A stretch of 64,000 nucleotides of DNA from Sphingomonas sp. Leaf9. GTDB taxonomy: Bacteria; Pseudomonadota; Alphaproteobacteria; Sphingomonadales; Sphingomonadaceae. A program made the position numbers and the translations under genes. Positions 8,706-22,185 of the stretch are shown here, in pieces (positions within the stretch are counted from its first letter, which is position 1; every line of letters starts with the position of its first letter). The stretch spans positions 248,001 through 312,000 of the forward strand of contig NZ_LMKC01000004.1 of assembly GCF_001421355.1 (NCBI RefSeq), read 5' to 3'. The notes beneath the pieces were generated by a model that had not been told where the DNA came from, made no database searches, and saw only the letters and a list, made by a program, of their open reading frames with translations.

Positions 8706-9692
8706 ATGACCCGCTATTCCATGCTCGATCTTGTCCCCGTCCGGCAGGGGGGCACCCCGGCCGAGGCGCTGGCCGCCGCCGCCGACCTTGCCGCCCATGC
8801 CGAGGCGGAGGGCTTTCACCGCTATTGGGTGGCCGAACATCACGGGATGCCCGGCATCGCCAGCGCGGCGACGGCGGTCGTGATCGGTCATATCGCCGCC
8901 GCGACGAAGGCGATGCGGGTTGGCGCGGGCGGCATCATGCTGCCCAACCATGCGCCGCTCAGCGTCGCCGAACAGTTCGGCACGCTCGACGCGCTCTATC
9001 CGGGGCGGATCGACCTGGGGCTGGGCCGGGCACCGGGATCGGACCAGATCGTCGCGCGCGCGATGCGCCGGACGCTGGACAGCGATCCCAACGCCTTTCC
9101 GCAGGATGTGGTCGAACTGCAGAGCTATTTCGCCGATGACGGCCGCACCGGCATTCGCGCGGTGCCGGGCGCGGGGGCGAAGGTCGATCTGTGGATTCTC
9201 GGATCGTCGCTGTTCGGTGCGCAGCTGGCGGCGATGCTGGGGCTGCCCTATGCCTTTGCCTCGCACTTCGCACCGGCCGCGCTCGACCAGGCGCTGGAGG
9301 TGTATCGCCGCAACTTCACGCCCTCGGCGGTGCTCGACAAGCCCTATGCCGCCGCCGCGTTCAACGTGCTGGCGGCGGACACCGATGAAGAGGCCCGACT
9401 GCTGGCCAGTTCGACCGAGCAGATGTTCGTCGCGATCCGCACCGGGCAGCCGATCGAGCTGCCGCCGCCGGTCGCGGGGTATCGCGCGCAGCTTGGCGCG
9501 CAGGGCAATGCAGTCCTCGACCATGTGCTGGAATGTTCGGCGATCGGTGGGCCGGAGACGGTTCGCGACGGGCTGGCGAAGTTCATCGCGCGGACGCAGG
9601 TGGATGAGGTGATCGTCACCGGCGCGATGTTTGATCCGGCGGCGCGCAAGCGGAGTGCGTCGATCGCGGCGGCGGCGATGCGGGGGCTGTGA
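8706..9692 (+). CDS. LLM class flavin-dependent oxidoreductase
   Basis: 328 aa luciferase-like monooxygenase with a TIM-barrel fold. Typical blocks are [16 protein letters not shown] at the start, [58 protein letters not shown] and the later [14 protein letters not shown]. It matches the YhbW-type subgroup of FMN-dependent oxidoreductases with unknown substrate. The ATG at 8706 is chosen because it sits at the conserved start; an upstream GTG adds a non-conserved extension. 66 bases separate it from the PhzF gene. Confidence 0.9.
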   Translation: MTRYSMLDLVPVRQGGTPAEALAAAADLAAHAEAEGFHRYWVAEHHGMPGIASAATAVVIGHIAAATKAMRVGAGGIMLPNHAPLSVAEQFGTLDALYPGRIDLGLGRAPGSDQIVARAMRRTLDSDPNAFPQDVVELQSYFADDGRTGIRAVPGAGAKVDLWILGSSLFGAQLAAMLGLPYAFASHFAPAALDQALEVYRRNFTPSAVLDKPYAAAAFNVLAADTDEEARLLASSTEQMFVAIRTGQPIELPPPVAGYRAQLGAQGNAVLDHVLECSAIGGPETVRDGLAKFIARTQVDEVIVTGAMFDPAARKRSASIAAAAMRGL

Positions 9693-9707
9693 CCTCCGTC
9701 GGTGAGG

Positions 9708-9795
9708 TTCGAGCCTGTCGATAAGTAGTTACTTCAAACAGGGCGTTCTCGACGGACGCTTCTCGACAAGCTCGAAGCTGCTCGAACCGAACGGG
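9708..9795. repeat. Intergenic inverted repeat, GTTCG/TCGACAAGCTC type
   Basis: The gap between the LLM gene and the convergent histidine kinase gene holds imperfect inverted segments (GGTTCGAGC ... GCTCGAACC, with TCTCGACAAGCTCGAAG inside). A related, longer element is at 23662-23773. This looks like a dispersed sphingomonad-type intergenic repeat that can form a hairpin; it could also serve as a bidirectional terminator. Confidence 0.55.
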
Positions 9796-9807
9796 GTGAG
9801 GGTTCGG

Positions 9808-11175
9808 TTACGCCGCCGGCAACCGCAGCCGTACCAGCAACCCGCCCAGATCCTCGCTCTCCTCCAGCGAGGCGGTGCCTTCGTAAATCTCCGCCACATC
9901 GCGGACAATCGCCAAGCCGAGGCCGGTGCCGGGCTTGCCCGAATCGAGCCGTACGCCGCGATCGAAGATGCGCAGCCGGTCCGATTCCGGGATGCCGCGC
10001 CCGTCATCCTCGACGAGCAGTTCGACGAAGCCGGCATCGGCGCGGGCGGTGACGAACACGCTGCCCCCGCCGTACTTGGCGGCGTTCTCGACCAGGTTGC
10101 CGAGGATTTCGTCGAGGTCCTGCCGCTCGATCCGGGCGATCAGGTCCTTCTTGCCGTCCACGTCGATGCGGACATTGGGATAGAGCCGGGCGACGGCGCG
10201 CTCGACCGCTTCTACCGACACCCACACATCCGCCCGGCTGTGCGCCGATCCGCGCCGCCCGACCGCGCGGGCGCGCGCGAGGTGGTGGTCGACCTGCCGC
10301 CGCATCGTTCGCGCTTCGCGGATGACGGTATCGGCGAGATCGTCCTGCCCGGCGGCCGACGCGTTCATGATGACGGTCAGCGGGGTCTTCAGCGCATGGG
10401 CAAGGTTGCCGGCATGGCGCCGCGCCTCTTCGGCCTGCTTGTCGTTATGTTCGACCAGCGCGTTCAGTTCCTCGACCAGCGGCGCGACCTCGGCCGGCAT
10501 CGATCCCTCGACCCGCGCCGATTGACCGGCACGCAATCGGGCGATGGCGTCGCGCACGGCGCGCAAGGGCAGCAACCCGTACCAGGTCTGCAGCGTCGCC
10601 ATGACGATCAGCCCCAGACCCAGCAGCGCGAACGAGCGTACCAGCGTCTTGCGCAGCGCCGCGATCAGCCCGTCGAGCACGTCGCGCGATTCGGCGACCT
10701 GAAACCGCCAGACGGTCGGCGATCCGGGCAGCGTCAGGTCGCGTTCGACGATCCGCAGCTTCTGCTCCGGAAACGGCCGCGCGTCATAAATATGGACGTC
10801 GGTATAGCGCTTGCCGTCGACCGGCAGCTTGCGGTCCCATAGCGAGCGCGACGGCCACGTCTCGTGCCCCGGCCCGCTCACCTGCCAATAGAGGCCGGAA
10901 TAGGGTTCGAGGAACCGCTGGTCCGACAGCTGGCGATTGAACGTCACCTCGCCGGTCGAATCGATCTCGGCCGAGACAATCAGCGAGTTGAGGAGATATT
11001 CGAGACCGTCATCGGTGTTGCGCGTGACCGCCGATACCAGCACCCGGTCGAGCGCGAAGCCACCGCCCGCCAGCAGCAGCATGATCCACAGCGCCGCGAC
11101 GAGGATCATCCGCCGCGACAGCGATCCCGTCACCCGGACATAGGTGCGCGGGGCAGGATCGGTGCCGCTCGTCAT
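9808..11175 (-). CDS. FeuQ/PhoQ-like membrane sensor histidine kinase
   Basis: 455 aa. A first transmembrane segment (~residues 25-45), a periplasmic sensor region of ~135 residues and a second transmembrane segment (~185-210) precede a short linker, the H-box GNLAHALKTPLTVI (~270) and an ATPase domain with NLVENAAKYGGG, DDGRGIP and GTGLGLAIV. This H-box form is that of the PhoQ/FeuQ group. It lies 10 bases after the response regulator gene in the same operon. The signal is unknown. Confidence 0.88.
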   Translation of the reverse strand: MTSGTDPAPRTYVRVTGSLSRRMILVAALWIMLLLAGGGFALDRVLVSAVTRNTDDGLEYLLNSLIVSAEIDSTGEVTFNRQLSDQRFLEPYSGLYWQVSGPGHETWPSRSLWDRKLPVDGKRYTDVHIYDARPFPEQKLRIVERDLTLPGSPTVWRFQVAESRDVLDGLIAALRKTLVRSFALLGLGLIVMATLQTWYGLLPLRAVRDAIARLRAGQSARVEGSMPAEVAPLVEELNALVEHNDKQAEEARRHAGNLAHALKTPLTVIMNASAAGQDDLADTVIREARTMRRQVDHHLARARAVGRRGSAHSRADVWVSVEAVERAVARLYPNVRIDVDGKKDLIARIERQDLDEILGNLVENAAKYGGGSVFVTARADAGFVELLVEDDGRGIPESDRLRIFDRGVRLDSGKPGTGLGLAIVRDVAEIYEGTASLEESEDLGGLLVRLRLPAA

Positions 11176-11185
11176 CGCGCCTGCC

Positions 11186-11875
11186 TCAGTCCTCCGCGCC
11201 CGCCGGCTTCGGCGCGCCCGGTTCGTCGAGGCTGTAGCCCAGACCCCGGATCGTCGTGATGACGTCGGCGCCCAGCTTCTTGCGGATGCGCGTCACGAAC
11301 ACCTCGATCGTGTTCGAATCGCGGTCGAAATCCTGATCGTAGATATGTTCGATCAGCTCGGTACGGCTGACGACCTTGCCCTTGTGGTGGAGCAGGTAGG
11401 ACAGGAGCTTGTATTCCTGCGCGGTCAGCTTCACCGGCTCGCCTGCCCTGGTCACCTTGCCCGAGCGGGTGTCGAGGCGGATGTCGCCCGCCGTCAGTTC
11501 GGCCGAGGCATTGCCCGAGGCACGGCGGATCAGCGCGCGCAGGCGGGCGATCAGTTCCTCGGTCTGGAACGGCTTGGCGACATAATCGTCGGCGCCCGCG
11601 TCCAGCCCGGCGACCTTGTCCGACCAGCTGTCGCGCGCGGTCAGCACCAGCACCGGGGCGGTGCGCCCCTCCTTGCGCCAGCGGTCGAGCACGGTCAGCC
11701 CGTCGACCTCGGGCAGGCCCAGATCGAGGATGATCGCGTCATAGGTTTCGGTCGATCCCAGGAAATGCCCCTCCTCACCATCGGTGGCGAGGTCGACGGC
11801 GTAGCCCGCGCCCTCCAGCGTGGCACGCAGCTGGCGGCCGAGATTGGGTTCGTCCTCGACGATCAGGACGCGCAT
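11186..11875 (-). CDS. OmpR/PhoP-FeuP-like response regulator
   Basis: 229 aa DNA-binding regulator. Receiver domain with the acidic pair in IVEDEPNLG, phospho-acceptor Asp in IILDLGLP, the conserved Thr in LVLTARDSW and Lys in VAKPFQ. The C-terminal winged helix contains LTAQEYKLLSYLL and the recognition region RDSNTIEVFVTRIRKKLG...IRGLGYSL. It heads an operon with the sensor kinase and sits just after a PepSY-like gene on the same strand. The FeuP assignment is by analogy with the rhizobial FeuPQ pair. Confidence 0.9.
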   Translation of the reverse strand: MRVLIVEDEPNLGRQLRATLEGAGYAVDLATDGEEGHFLGSTETYDAIILDLGLPEVDGLTVLDRWRKEGRTAPVLVLTARDSWSDKVAGLDAGADDYVAKPFQTEELIARLRALIRRASGNASAELTAGDIRLDTRSGKVTRAGEPVKLTAQEYKLLSYLLHHKGKVVSRTELIEHIYDQDFDRDSNTIEVFVTRIRKKLGADVITTIRGLGYSLDEPGAPKPAGAED

Positions 11876-11896
11876 CGGCTGTTCTCCCCTATTCGT

Positions 11897-12211
11897 TTAA
11901 CGGCTGCGGCCGGTGACCTGGCCGGTACGGCCGTCGACATCGACCCAGATGACCGCCCCATCGCGCAGGAATTTGAGCGTGTAAATCCCACGATCGGGAT
12001 CATAGTCGAAGCCAAGATATTGTGCGCCGCGCATCTGCGGCACGACCCGGCGTTCGATCTCACGCAGCGGCAGGATGCGCCCCTCGGCGCGCGCCGCGCG
12101 CGCTGCTTCGTGATCGCGCAGCACCTGGTCGGGCAATGCCTGCGCATTACCCGACACCGCCAGCAATCCCAGCACAAGGAACCGAACGATCATCGACATA
12201 GGGCGTGGCAT
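11897..12211 (-). CDS. Small secreted PepSY-like protein
   Basis: ~104 aa with an N-terminal signal peptide (MIVRFLVLGLLAVSGNAQA) and a single PepSY-type domain. That domain runs through REIERRVVPQMRGAQYLGFDYDP to IYTLKFLRDGAVIWVDVDGRTG. PepSY proteins are periplasmic and often modulate proteases or sensor kinases. It lies 21 bases upstream of, and on the same strand as, the response regulator and kinase genes, the same type of position as FeuN, the small periplasmic inhibitor of FeuQ. That role here is inference. The start (12211 or 12199) is uncertain because no strong ribosome binding site is visible. Confidence 0.75.
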   Translation of the reverse strand: MPRPMSMIVRFLVLGLLAVSGNAQALPDQVLRDHEAARAARAEGRILPLREIERRVVPQMRGAQYLGFDYDPDRGIYTLKFLRDGAVIWVDVDGRTGQVTGRSR

Positions 12212-12297
12212 AGGGGCAATGCGTTGAACAGCCCGTGAATAGGGCAGACAGGCTGGCGTAACTTGCTTCGTTCGCGACTGCGGCTTACCTGCCACAC

Positions 12298-14064
<1,767 letters not shown>

Positions 14065-14071
14065 AGCTCCG

Positions 14072-14194
14072 CCCCGGCACGGGGAGGGGGACCAGCCGCA
14101 GGCTGGTGGAGGGGGTTATCCGCGTACGTTCCGGTGGTGGAAGCCCCCCTCCACCACCGCTGCGCGGCGGTCCCCCTCCCCGCTCGCGGGGAGG
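14072..14194. repeat. Dispersed intergenic inverted repeat, copy 2
   Basis: Same architecture as at 115-245: a GCACGGGGAGGGGGACC arm with GGTGGAGGGGG, a ~30-base spacer, then CCCCTCCACCACCGCTGCGC and a CCCCCTCCCCG arm. It lies exactly between two convergent stop codons, where it could also terminate both transcripts. Confidence 0.75.
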
Positions 14195-14198
14195 ATCT

Positions 14199-15008
14199 TT
14201 AGACCGCCTTGCCGTGCCTTCCCGCCAACTCAGTCACATATTGCCACGCCACCCGCCCCGAGCGGCTGCCGCGCTTCGTGGCCCAGTTGATCGCCTCCTG
14301 CGCATCGAACGGCAGGTCGTAGGCGGCGCAGTAGCGCTCGACGATCGCGACATAATGATCCTGGTCGACGACGTGGAAGCCAAGCGACAGGCCGAAGCGG
14401 TCGGCCAGCGCCAGCGCGTCGTCGATGCCGTCGCGCGGGTTGATCGCGCTGTCCTGTTCCTTCAGGTCACGCGGCACGAGGTGGCGGCGGTTGGCGGTGA
14501 CGATCAGCCGGACATTGCCCGGCCGCCCTTCCGCGCCGCCCTCCAGCAGCGAGCGCAGCGCACGACCGTCGGCGGGGGTGTCGAAGCCGAGATCGTCGAC
14601 GAACACCACGAACGCGCGCGGGACGTCGGCCAGCAGCGCGAACAGGCGCGGGAGCCCGGCCAGCGCATTGGCCGGTGCCTCGACCAGCGCCAGTGCGCCG
14701 CCGGTCGCCTGCACCTGCCCGACCGCGGCCTTGACCAGCGCCGACTTGCCGGTGCCGCGCGCACCCCACAGCAGCACGTCATGCGCCGCCGCGCCGCCGG
14801 CGAGACGGGCGAGATTGTCGGTTAGTGCGGTCTTTTGCGCATCGATCCCGACCAGCCGGTCGAGCGCCAGCGGCCGGAAGCCCCGCGCAGCGCGCAAACC
14901 TACGCCGTCCCAGCCATAGGCGGGATGCGCCAGCGGATCGGCGGCCGGTGGCGGCGGCGGCGACAGGCGTTCGAGGGCGGCGGCGATGCGGATGAGCGGA
15001 TCGGTCAT
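14199..15008 (-). CDS. DUF815 family AAA ATPase
   Basis: 269 aa. Walker A is LLWGARGTGKSALVKA (~85-100) and Walker B is FVVFVDDLGFD (~145). The arginine and glycine-rich sensor regions follow, with a C-terminal segment ending RSGRVAWQYVTELAGRHG. DUF815 proteins are ATP-binding proteins of unknown function, widespread in alphaproteobacteria. Single gene facing the ABC-F gene; no operon partner. Function beyond ATP binding is not known. Confidence 0.85.
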   Translation of the reverse strand: MTDPLIRIAAALERLSPPPPPAADPLAHPAYGWDGVGLRAARGFRPLALDRLVGIDAQKTALTDNLARLAGGAAAHDVLLWGARGTGKSALVKAAVGQVQATGGALALVEAPANALAGLPRLFALLADVPRAFVVFVDDLGFDTPADGRALRSLLEGGAEGRPGNVRLIVTANRRHLVPRDLKEQDSAINPRDGIDDALALADRFGLSLGFHVVDQDHYVAIVERYCAAYDLPFDAQEAINWATKRGSRSGRVAWQYVTELAGRHGKAV

Positions 15009-15081
15009 GGCACCGGCCCTAGCGCAAACGCATCAGGCACGTCATCCCGGCACATGCCGGGGCGACATGCGCGGCCAAGCA

Positions 15082-17122
15082 TCAGCTCCCGGCGATCAAC
15101 GCCTGTGCCGCGGCCCGGTCGGCAAACGCCGTGTCGCGCAAGGCCGCCTGCGCATTGGCGATGGCGACCGGGCGGTTGCCGGCGGCATCGGCGATCTGTG
15201 CCATGTGCCAGCGGATCGCAGCGTCTTGCGGAGCCAGCCGCACCGCCTTCACCGCCAGCGGCACCGCTGCGCCGACATTGTCGCCGGCATAGAGTGTCCA
15301 GCCGAGCGCATCCGCCGTCATCGGTTTGGACGGAGCGAGGGCGTAGGCCGCGCTGGCATAGCCCTGCGCCGCCTCCGGCTCGCCCGCGCCGGCATAGGCG
15401 AAGGCGAGCAGCGCCAGCAGCGCGGGATCGCGGTCGCCGACGCGTTCGCGCAGGGACTCCAGCGTCTCGATCGCCGCGTCATGCTCGCCCGCCGCGACCT
15501 GCCAGTTGCCGAGCAGGCGCAACGCGGCGACATTGCCGGGGTTCTGGGTGAGGAACAGCGAGAGGGTAGCACCGGCCTGATCGCGTTGCCCGGCGCGGTC
15601 GCGGGCATCGACCAGCCGCAGCATCGTCGCTTCATCGAAGCGGGTGGTCGCGGCGCGGGCATAGGCGGTGGCGGCATCGGCCATCCGCCCCGCCCCGGCC
15701 AGCGCGTCGCCCAGCACCAGCTGCGCCGATGGCGACCCCGGATTGGCATCGGCCAGCGCCTGCGCCGCCGCCAGCGCACCGGCGGCATCGCCACCGGCCG
15801 ACAGCGCGCGGATATAGGGGAGCGTCGCGCCCGGACTGCCGGGGGCCGCCGCCGCTTCGTTGGCGAGGGTCGCGAGGTTCTCTCCGGTCGCGAACGCGCC
15901 CGACCGACCCCGGCGCAGCGCGGCGGCACGGTCGAACAAGGGCGCGGCATTGGTACGGTCGCCGATCCGCTCCAGCGCGCGGGCGGCCAGCAGCAGCGTG
16001 TAGCTGTCGGCATCGCCGCGCGAGGCGACCGGCAGGATCATGTCGAACGCCTCGCGCGCCGAATCGCTTTGCAGCAGCGCCAACGCCAGCAGCTTGCGCG
16101 CGGTAATATTGGTGGGTTGCCGCGCGACGAGTTCGCGTAAAGGTATCGCCGCCTGCGCCGCTTCGCCGGCGGCAAGGCCGATCGATCCGCTGAGCAGTAG
16201 TGCGCCGGGCACACCGGCAAGGCCACGCCCGGCCTTGTCCAGCACGCTGCGCGCGGTCACCAGGTCACCGGCCCGCGCCGCCAGCACCGATTGCAGGTAC
16301 AGCCCCTGCGCGCTGCCCGGCCGCACCACCATCGCGCGACGCACCGCCGCCAGCATGTCGCGCGCCCGCCCGGCATCGCCCAGCGTCGCGGCATACTCGA
16401 TCAGCGTGTCATGGGCATAGGGGTCGCGGGCCAACGCCGCCTCGAACCACGGCAGTGCTGCGACCAGCCCATATTGGGTTCGCATCGTCTGCGCCCGCAG
16501 CCGGAGCGCGTCGGGTGAGGCGGGGTCGGCGCGCACCGCCGCAGTGCCGGCATTGATCGCGCCGACCATGTCGCCCGCGTCCTGCCGCAGCCGGCCGAGC
16601 GCGACCCAGGCAAACGCGTCGCCGGGCGCGGCGGCGACCCGTGCCTCCAGCGTCGACAGCGCGGCGCGGACATCGCCGCTGGCCGCCACCGCCTGCGCAC
16701 GGATGGTCGTCGCATAGCCGCGATAGCGGGGGAGCGTGCGATCCGCCTCCGCCACCGCGCCCGCCGGATCGCCCTGCAACAGCCGGGCATGGGCATAGAG
16801 CTGGTGCGCGCGCGCCGGATCGAACCCGGCCTTCGTCGCGCGGTCGAGCGATGCCTGCGCCCCCGCCCCGTCGCCCAGCGCCAATTGGGTGCGCGCCAGC
16901 ACCGCCTGCGCAAAGCCCGATGCCGGATCGGCTTCGGTCGCGGCGCGGGCGCGGTCGCGTGCAGCGGTCCAGTGCCCGCCCTGGAACTGCGCCAGCGCCT
17001 GCGCGACCTTCGTCCGTGCGTCCGCCGCATCGGCGCGCGCGGGCAGTACGCCGCCGAGCGACGCGAGCGCGACGGCGACGACCGCCAGCCCCCCCGCCCC
17101 CAGCAGCGCGCGGATCGAACGG

Positions 17123-17139
<17 letters not shown>
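15082..17139 (-). CDS. PEP-CTERM system TPR-repeat protein (PrsT-like)
   Basis: 685 aa exported protein. A signal peptide or anchor (~residues 8-37, LLGAGGLAVVAVALASL...ARA) is followed by about fifteen TPR-like helical repeats rich in Ala (for example AQALAQFQGGHWTAARDRARAATEADPASGFA). It overlaps the prsR stop by 17 bases and closes a four-gene run with prsR, prsK and the TIGR03013 glycosyltransferase. This matches the TPR protein (PrsT) of exosortase/PEP-CTERM loci, proposed to act in exopolysaccharide export or assembly. Shorter than many PrsT proteins, hence the cautious name. Confidence 0.75.
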
Positions 17140-18474
<1,335 letters not shown>

Positions 18475-18478
<4 letters not shown>

Positions 18479-20529
18479 GCCGCCTGCTCCAGCGTGGGGG
18501 TCGCCGCCGCCAGCGTGACGCGGAACCGCGTGCCGCGGCCGGGGTGGCTCTCCACCTCGATCGTGCCGCCCATCGCCTGGGCCAGCTGCCGCGCCTCGAA
18601 CGCGCCGATGCCGAAGCCGGTGGGCTTCGACGACACGAACGGGCGGAACAGGTCGTCGCGGACGAATTGCTGGGTCATGCCCTGTCCGGTGTCGACCACA
18701 TCGATCCACACGCGATCGGCGGCATGGCCCAGGACCACGCGCACCGGGTCGCTGCCGCCGGCGTCCAGCGCGTTCAGGACCAGATGGTCGAGCACCTGTT
18801 GCAGCCGCGCCGGATCGGCGGCGGCGTGGGCGTCGCGATCGCCCTCGATCGCCACGACGCCGCGCGCGCGGAAGCGTGCGGCCGACTGCGCGGCGATGGT
18901 CGCCAGTGCGACGGCGCGTGGTGCCTCCATCCGGGGTGCCTCGCGTTCGGACAGGCGGGCGAGCAGGTCGTTCATCCGCGTGGCGGATTCGTTCAGCGTC
19001 GCGACCATGTCGGCGCGAAATGCGGGGTTGTCGGCATGGCGCGGGGCGTTGCGCGCGACGAGGCTCAGCTGGCTCACGATATTCTTCACATCATGCAGGA
19101 TGAAGGCGAAGCGGCGGTTGAACTCCTCGAACCGCTGCGCTTCGGACAAGGCGGACTGGGCGCGTTCCTCGGCCAGGTAGCTGGCGACCTGTCGCCCGGC
19201 GATGCGCAGCAGGTCGAAATCCTCCCAGTCGAGCGCGCGGGCAAGGATCGGCCGGGCGAGCAGGATCGCGCCGATCAACCGCCCCAGATGCGGCAGCGGC
19301 ACGACCACCCACGCATCGGGATGGGCCAGCATCGCCCCCGGCACCGCCGCCCGGTCGGGATCGTCGGGCCGTTCGCGTAAGGGATCGAGTTCGAGGATGC
19401 GCCCGGTCGTGCGCAGATAGGCGGCCAGCCGCGCGCTGCCGTCATCGTCGCCGGGCAGCGCCTGCCCGTCCCAGCACCATGACGCCTGCAGCGCCAGCGT
19501 ATCGCCATCGGCGACCAGCAGGAGCCCGGCGGGCGCATCGATCAGGTCGCCGACCGCCTTGACCAGTCGTTCGTCGAGCGGGGCGCCGCCCTTCGGCTCG
19601 CCCAGCGTTTCGGTGAAGCGGGTCCATTCGGCGCGATAGTCGTAGCGGTGGCGGAACAGGTGCTTGACCAGCTTCACCTTGATCCACGCGCGCAGCCAGC
19701 CGGACGAGGCGGCGGTCAGCATCGCGACGGTCGATCCAAAGACGAACGCGGTCTGCGCGATGCGGGCATGGGCACCGCCCAGCACCTCGATCAAACTGGT
19801 CGCCATGATCGTGATCGCGAAATAGGCGACGAGGCCGAGCAGCGAGAGGGTGTGGAACGTCGCGGTGCGCGAGAATTGCACCCCGCCATCGCCCGGCCGC
19901 GACAGGGCCAGCGCGATCAGCACCGCCATGCCCGCCACCGCCGCGCCGCGCGCCGCGATCAGTTCGGCGGGCGCCCCGCCGACCAGGTAGCTGGCGATGC
20001 AGCTGTTGACGTCGATCAGCCAGAACGCCCCCGCCGTCACCAGCACCAGCCGCGTCGCAGCCGAGGTCGTGGTGCGGAACAGGCCGTGCAGCAGCAGCAG
20101 CGCGCCGAGCGCCGCCAGCATTCCCAGCACCGTCGCGACATCGCCGATCATGGTGGCGGCGACGGGGTTGCCGGCCGCTGCGCTGATCGAATCGAGCAGC
20201 AACGCCGCCACGTCGACGATCATCACCGCGCCGAACGCGAGGGTCCGGCCGAGCGCTTCGCCGCCGCGTTCGCCACTGCGCTGCTGGATCGCGAACAGCA
20301 GCGCCAGCCAGCCGAGCGTGCGCAAGCCGCCCAGCAGATGCGTGACCGGATGGCTGTCGGCGATCCCCGCCACCGCCAGCGCCCAGAGCGCCGTCAGCGC
20401 CAGCGCGACCGATAGGCCGCGGCGCGGCAGCGCGCCGTCGGCCGCACCGCGCCGCACGGTCCAGAAGGCCAGCCCGCCGAACAGCAGCGCGGCGATGGCA
20501 TGGCCCCAGACGACGACCCCGGTCAGCAT
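18475..20529 (-). CDS. prsK: PEP-CTERM system membrane histidine kinase PrsK
   Basis: 684 aa. Roughly nine to ten hydrophobic segments fill the first ~300 residues. They are followed by a GAF-like domain (~315-470) and a kinase core with H-box RFAFILHDVKNIVSQLSLVARN and ATP-site motifs DTGQGM and KPTGFGIGAF. This is the PrsK architecture. It pairs with PrsR (overlapping genes) and starts 4 bases after the glycosyltransferase stop, so the three are one transcript. The ATG at 20529 is preferred over an upstream alternative inside the previous gene. Confidence 0.9.
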
Positions 20530-20533
20530 CGCA

Positions 20534-21922
20534 TCACCGCGCCCCACCCGACCAGATCACGACCCGGATCGTCTGGAGCAGGATCAGCAGGTCGAGGAAG
20601 GGCGAGTAGTTCTTGGCATAATAGAGATCGTATTCGAGCTTCTGCCGCGCATCGTCCATCGACGCGCCATAGGGATAGTTGATTTGCGCCCAGCCGGTGA
20701 TGCCCGGCTTCACCATGTGCCGTTCGGCATAATAGGGCAGCTTCTCCTCCAGCGCCGACACGAATTCGGGGCGTTCGGGGCGTGGGCCGACGAAGCTCAT
20801 CTCGCCGATCAGCACGCTCCAGCATTGCGGCAGTTCGTCGATCCGCGTCTTGCGCAGGATGCGGCCGATGCGGGTGATGCGCGGATCGTTCTTTTCGGCC
20901 CAGACCGCCGACCCGGCAGCCTCCGCATCCGTGCGCATCGAGCGGAGCTTCGGGATGTCGAACCCGGTGCTGTAGAGGCCGACACGCCGCTGGCGGTAGA
21001 AGACCGGGCCACGGCTATCCAGCTTTACCGCGAGCGCGGCGAGCAGGATCACCGGGAGCGTCAGCGCGAGCAGCAGCAGGCTGGCGGCGATGTCGAACAT
21101 CCGCTTGAACACGCTCGACACCACCCGCCCCGACGAGAAGCCGTCGGAAAAGATCAGCCACGACGGATTGACGCTGTCGAGGTCGACGCGCCCCGTCTCG
21201 CGTTCGAGAAAGGTCGAGATTTCGTTGACGTGCACGCCGGTCGTGCGGATGCGCAGCAGATCCTTCAGCGGCAGCGCGTTGCGCCGCTCCTCCAGCGCCA
21301 GCACGACTTCGGACGCGCCCAGCAGCACGACGTGATCGGCAAGGTTGTAGATCGCGTCGCGGGCGATCGCCTCGGGGATCACGCGATTCGCCTCGCTCAT
21401 CGCGATATAGCCGACGACGACGAAGCCCGCGCCAGGGCGCTGGCCGAGATCCTTCAGCCGCTGCGCCCGCGGTCCCGCGCCCAGCACGATCACCCGCCGC
21501 TTGAACGCCTGCCCGCCCAGCAAGGTGCCGGTGACGACGCGCAGGAGCAGCAGCAGCACGGTCGCGAAGCCGACCGCGTAGAGCAGGTTCGATCGCCAGA
21601 AGGTGATGCCGGGCGCCAGGAAGAACAGCACCGCGAGGAAGATGACGCCGAGCAGGATCGCGACGATCAGGCGGGCCGCGGCGAACTTCACCGATTGCAG
21701 CGCGTCGGTGCCATAGACCCCGACCGCGACCATCGCGACCTCAAGGCTGAGCGCGAAGCTCATCAGCTGGGGCACGCGGGTATGGATGGGATCGATCGCC
21801 ATGCCGATCTGCATCGCGCGCGTGATCCAGCCGAGTTCGGCGGCGACCAGCAGCGCGCACAGGTCGAGCATGCCGAGCAGCAGCACGGCATGCGGGATAT
21901 AGTGTTTGAACAGCCGAATCAT
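20534..21922 (-). CDS. TIGR03013 family PEP-CTERM-associated sugar transferase
   Basis: 462 aa polyprenyl-phosphate glycosyltransferase of the WcaJ/EpsB class. It starts with the family-typical MIRLFKHYIPHAVLLLGMLD. Four N-terminal transmembrane segments, a Rossmann-like middle (VIVLGAGPRAQRLKDLGQ) and the catalytic bacterial sugar transferase domain follow. That domain begins after FKRMFDIAASLLLLALTLPV and includes LDSRGPVFYRQRRVG and ELPQCWSVLIGEMSFVGPRPERPEF. It likely initiates exopolysaccharide repeat-unit synthesis at the inner membrane. First gene of the prsK-prsR-TPR operon. Confidence 0.9.
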   Translation of the reverse strand: MIRLFKHYIPHAVLLLGMLDLCALLVAAELGWITRAMQIGMAIDPIHTRVPQLMSFALSLEVAMVAVGVYGTDALQSVKFAAARLIVAILLGVIFLAVLFFLAPGITFWRSNLLYAVGFATVLLLLLRVVTGTLLGGQAFKRRVIVLGAGPRAQRLKDLGQRPGAGFVVVGYIAMSEANRVIPEAIARDAIYNLADHVVLLGASEVVLALEERRNALPLKDLLRIRTTGVHVNEISTFLERETGRVDLDSVNPSWLIFSDGFSSGRVVSSVFKRMFDIAASLLLLALTLPVILLAALAVKLDSRGPVFYRQRRVGLYSTGFDIPKLRSMRTDAEAAGSAVWAEKNDPRITRIGRILRKTRIDELPQCWSVLIGEMSFVGPRPERPEFVSALEEKLPYYAERHMVKPGITGWAQINYPYGASMDDARQKLEYDLYYAKNYSPFLDLLILLQTIRVVIWSGGAR

Positions 21923-22185
21923 CGCGGCGATCCCGATACAGGTGTAAGGCAATCCGACACCGACCCGCTATGCCGCCAAAGCGCAAAGAAATACTGAACG
22001 CCCGGCGTAACGCCGTTCGCCATTGTTGTTCGATCGCAACAGTCGCTTGGGGCGATCCCGTCTGTTCAGCCGCCGATCACCAACGCGCCGGCATTGTCGC
22101 TGTTCGAACGGGAACGGACCAGCGAATCCCCCTTCCCTTCGGCCAACAGCCATCTAGGCTGGCGTCAGTACATGGAGTGGGTGTG
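21923..22185. promoter_or_regulatory. Divergent intergenic region between the PEP-CTERM operon and the S41 protease gene
   Basis: 263 bases that must hold promoters for both flanking transcripts. I see a short dyad CGGCGTAACGCCG near 22003 and no clear consensus promoter in either direction. No gene is supported here. Confidence 0.4.
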
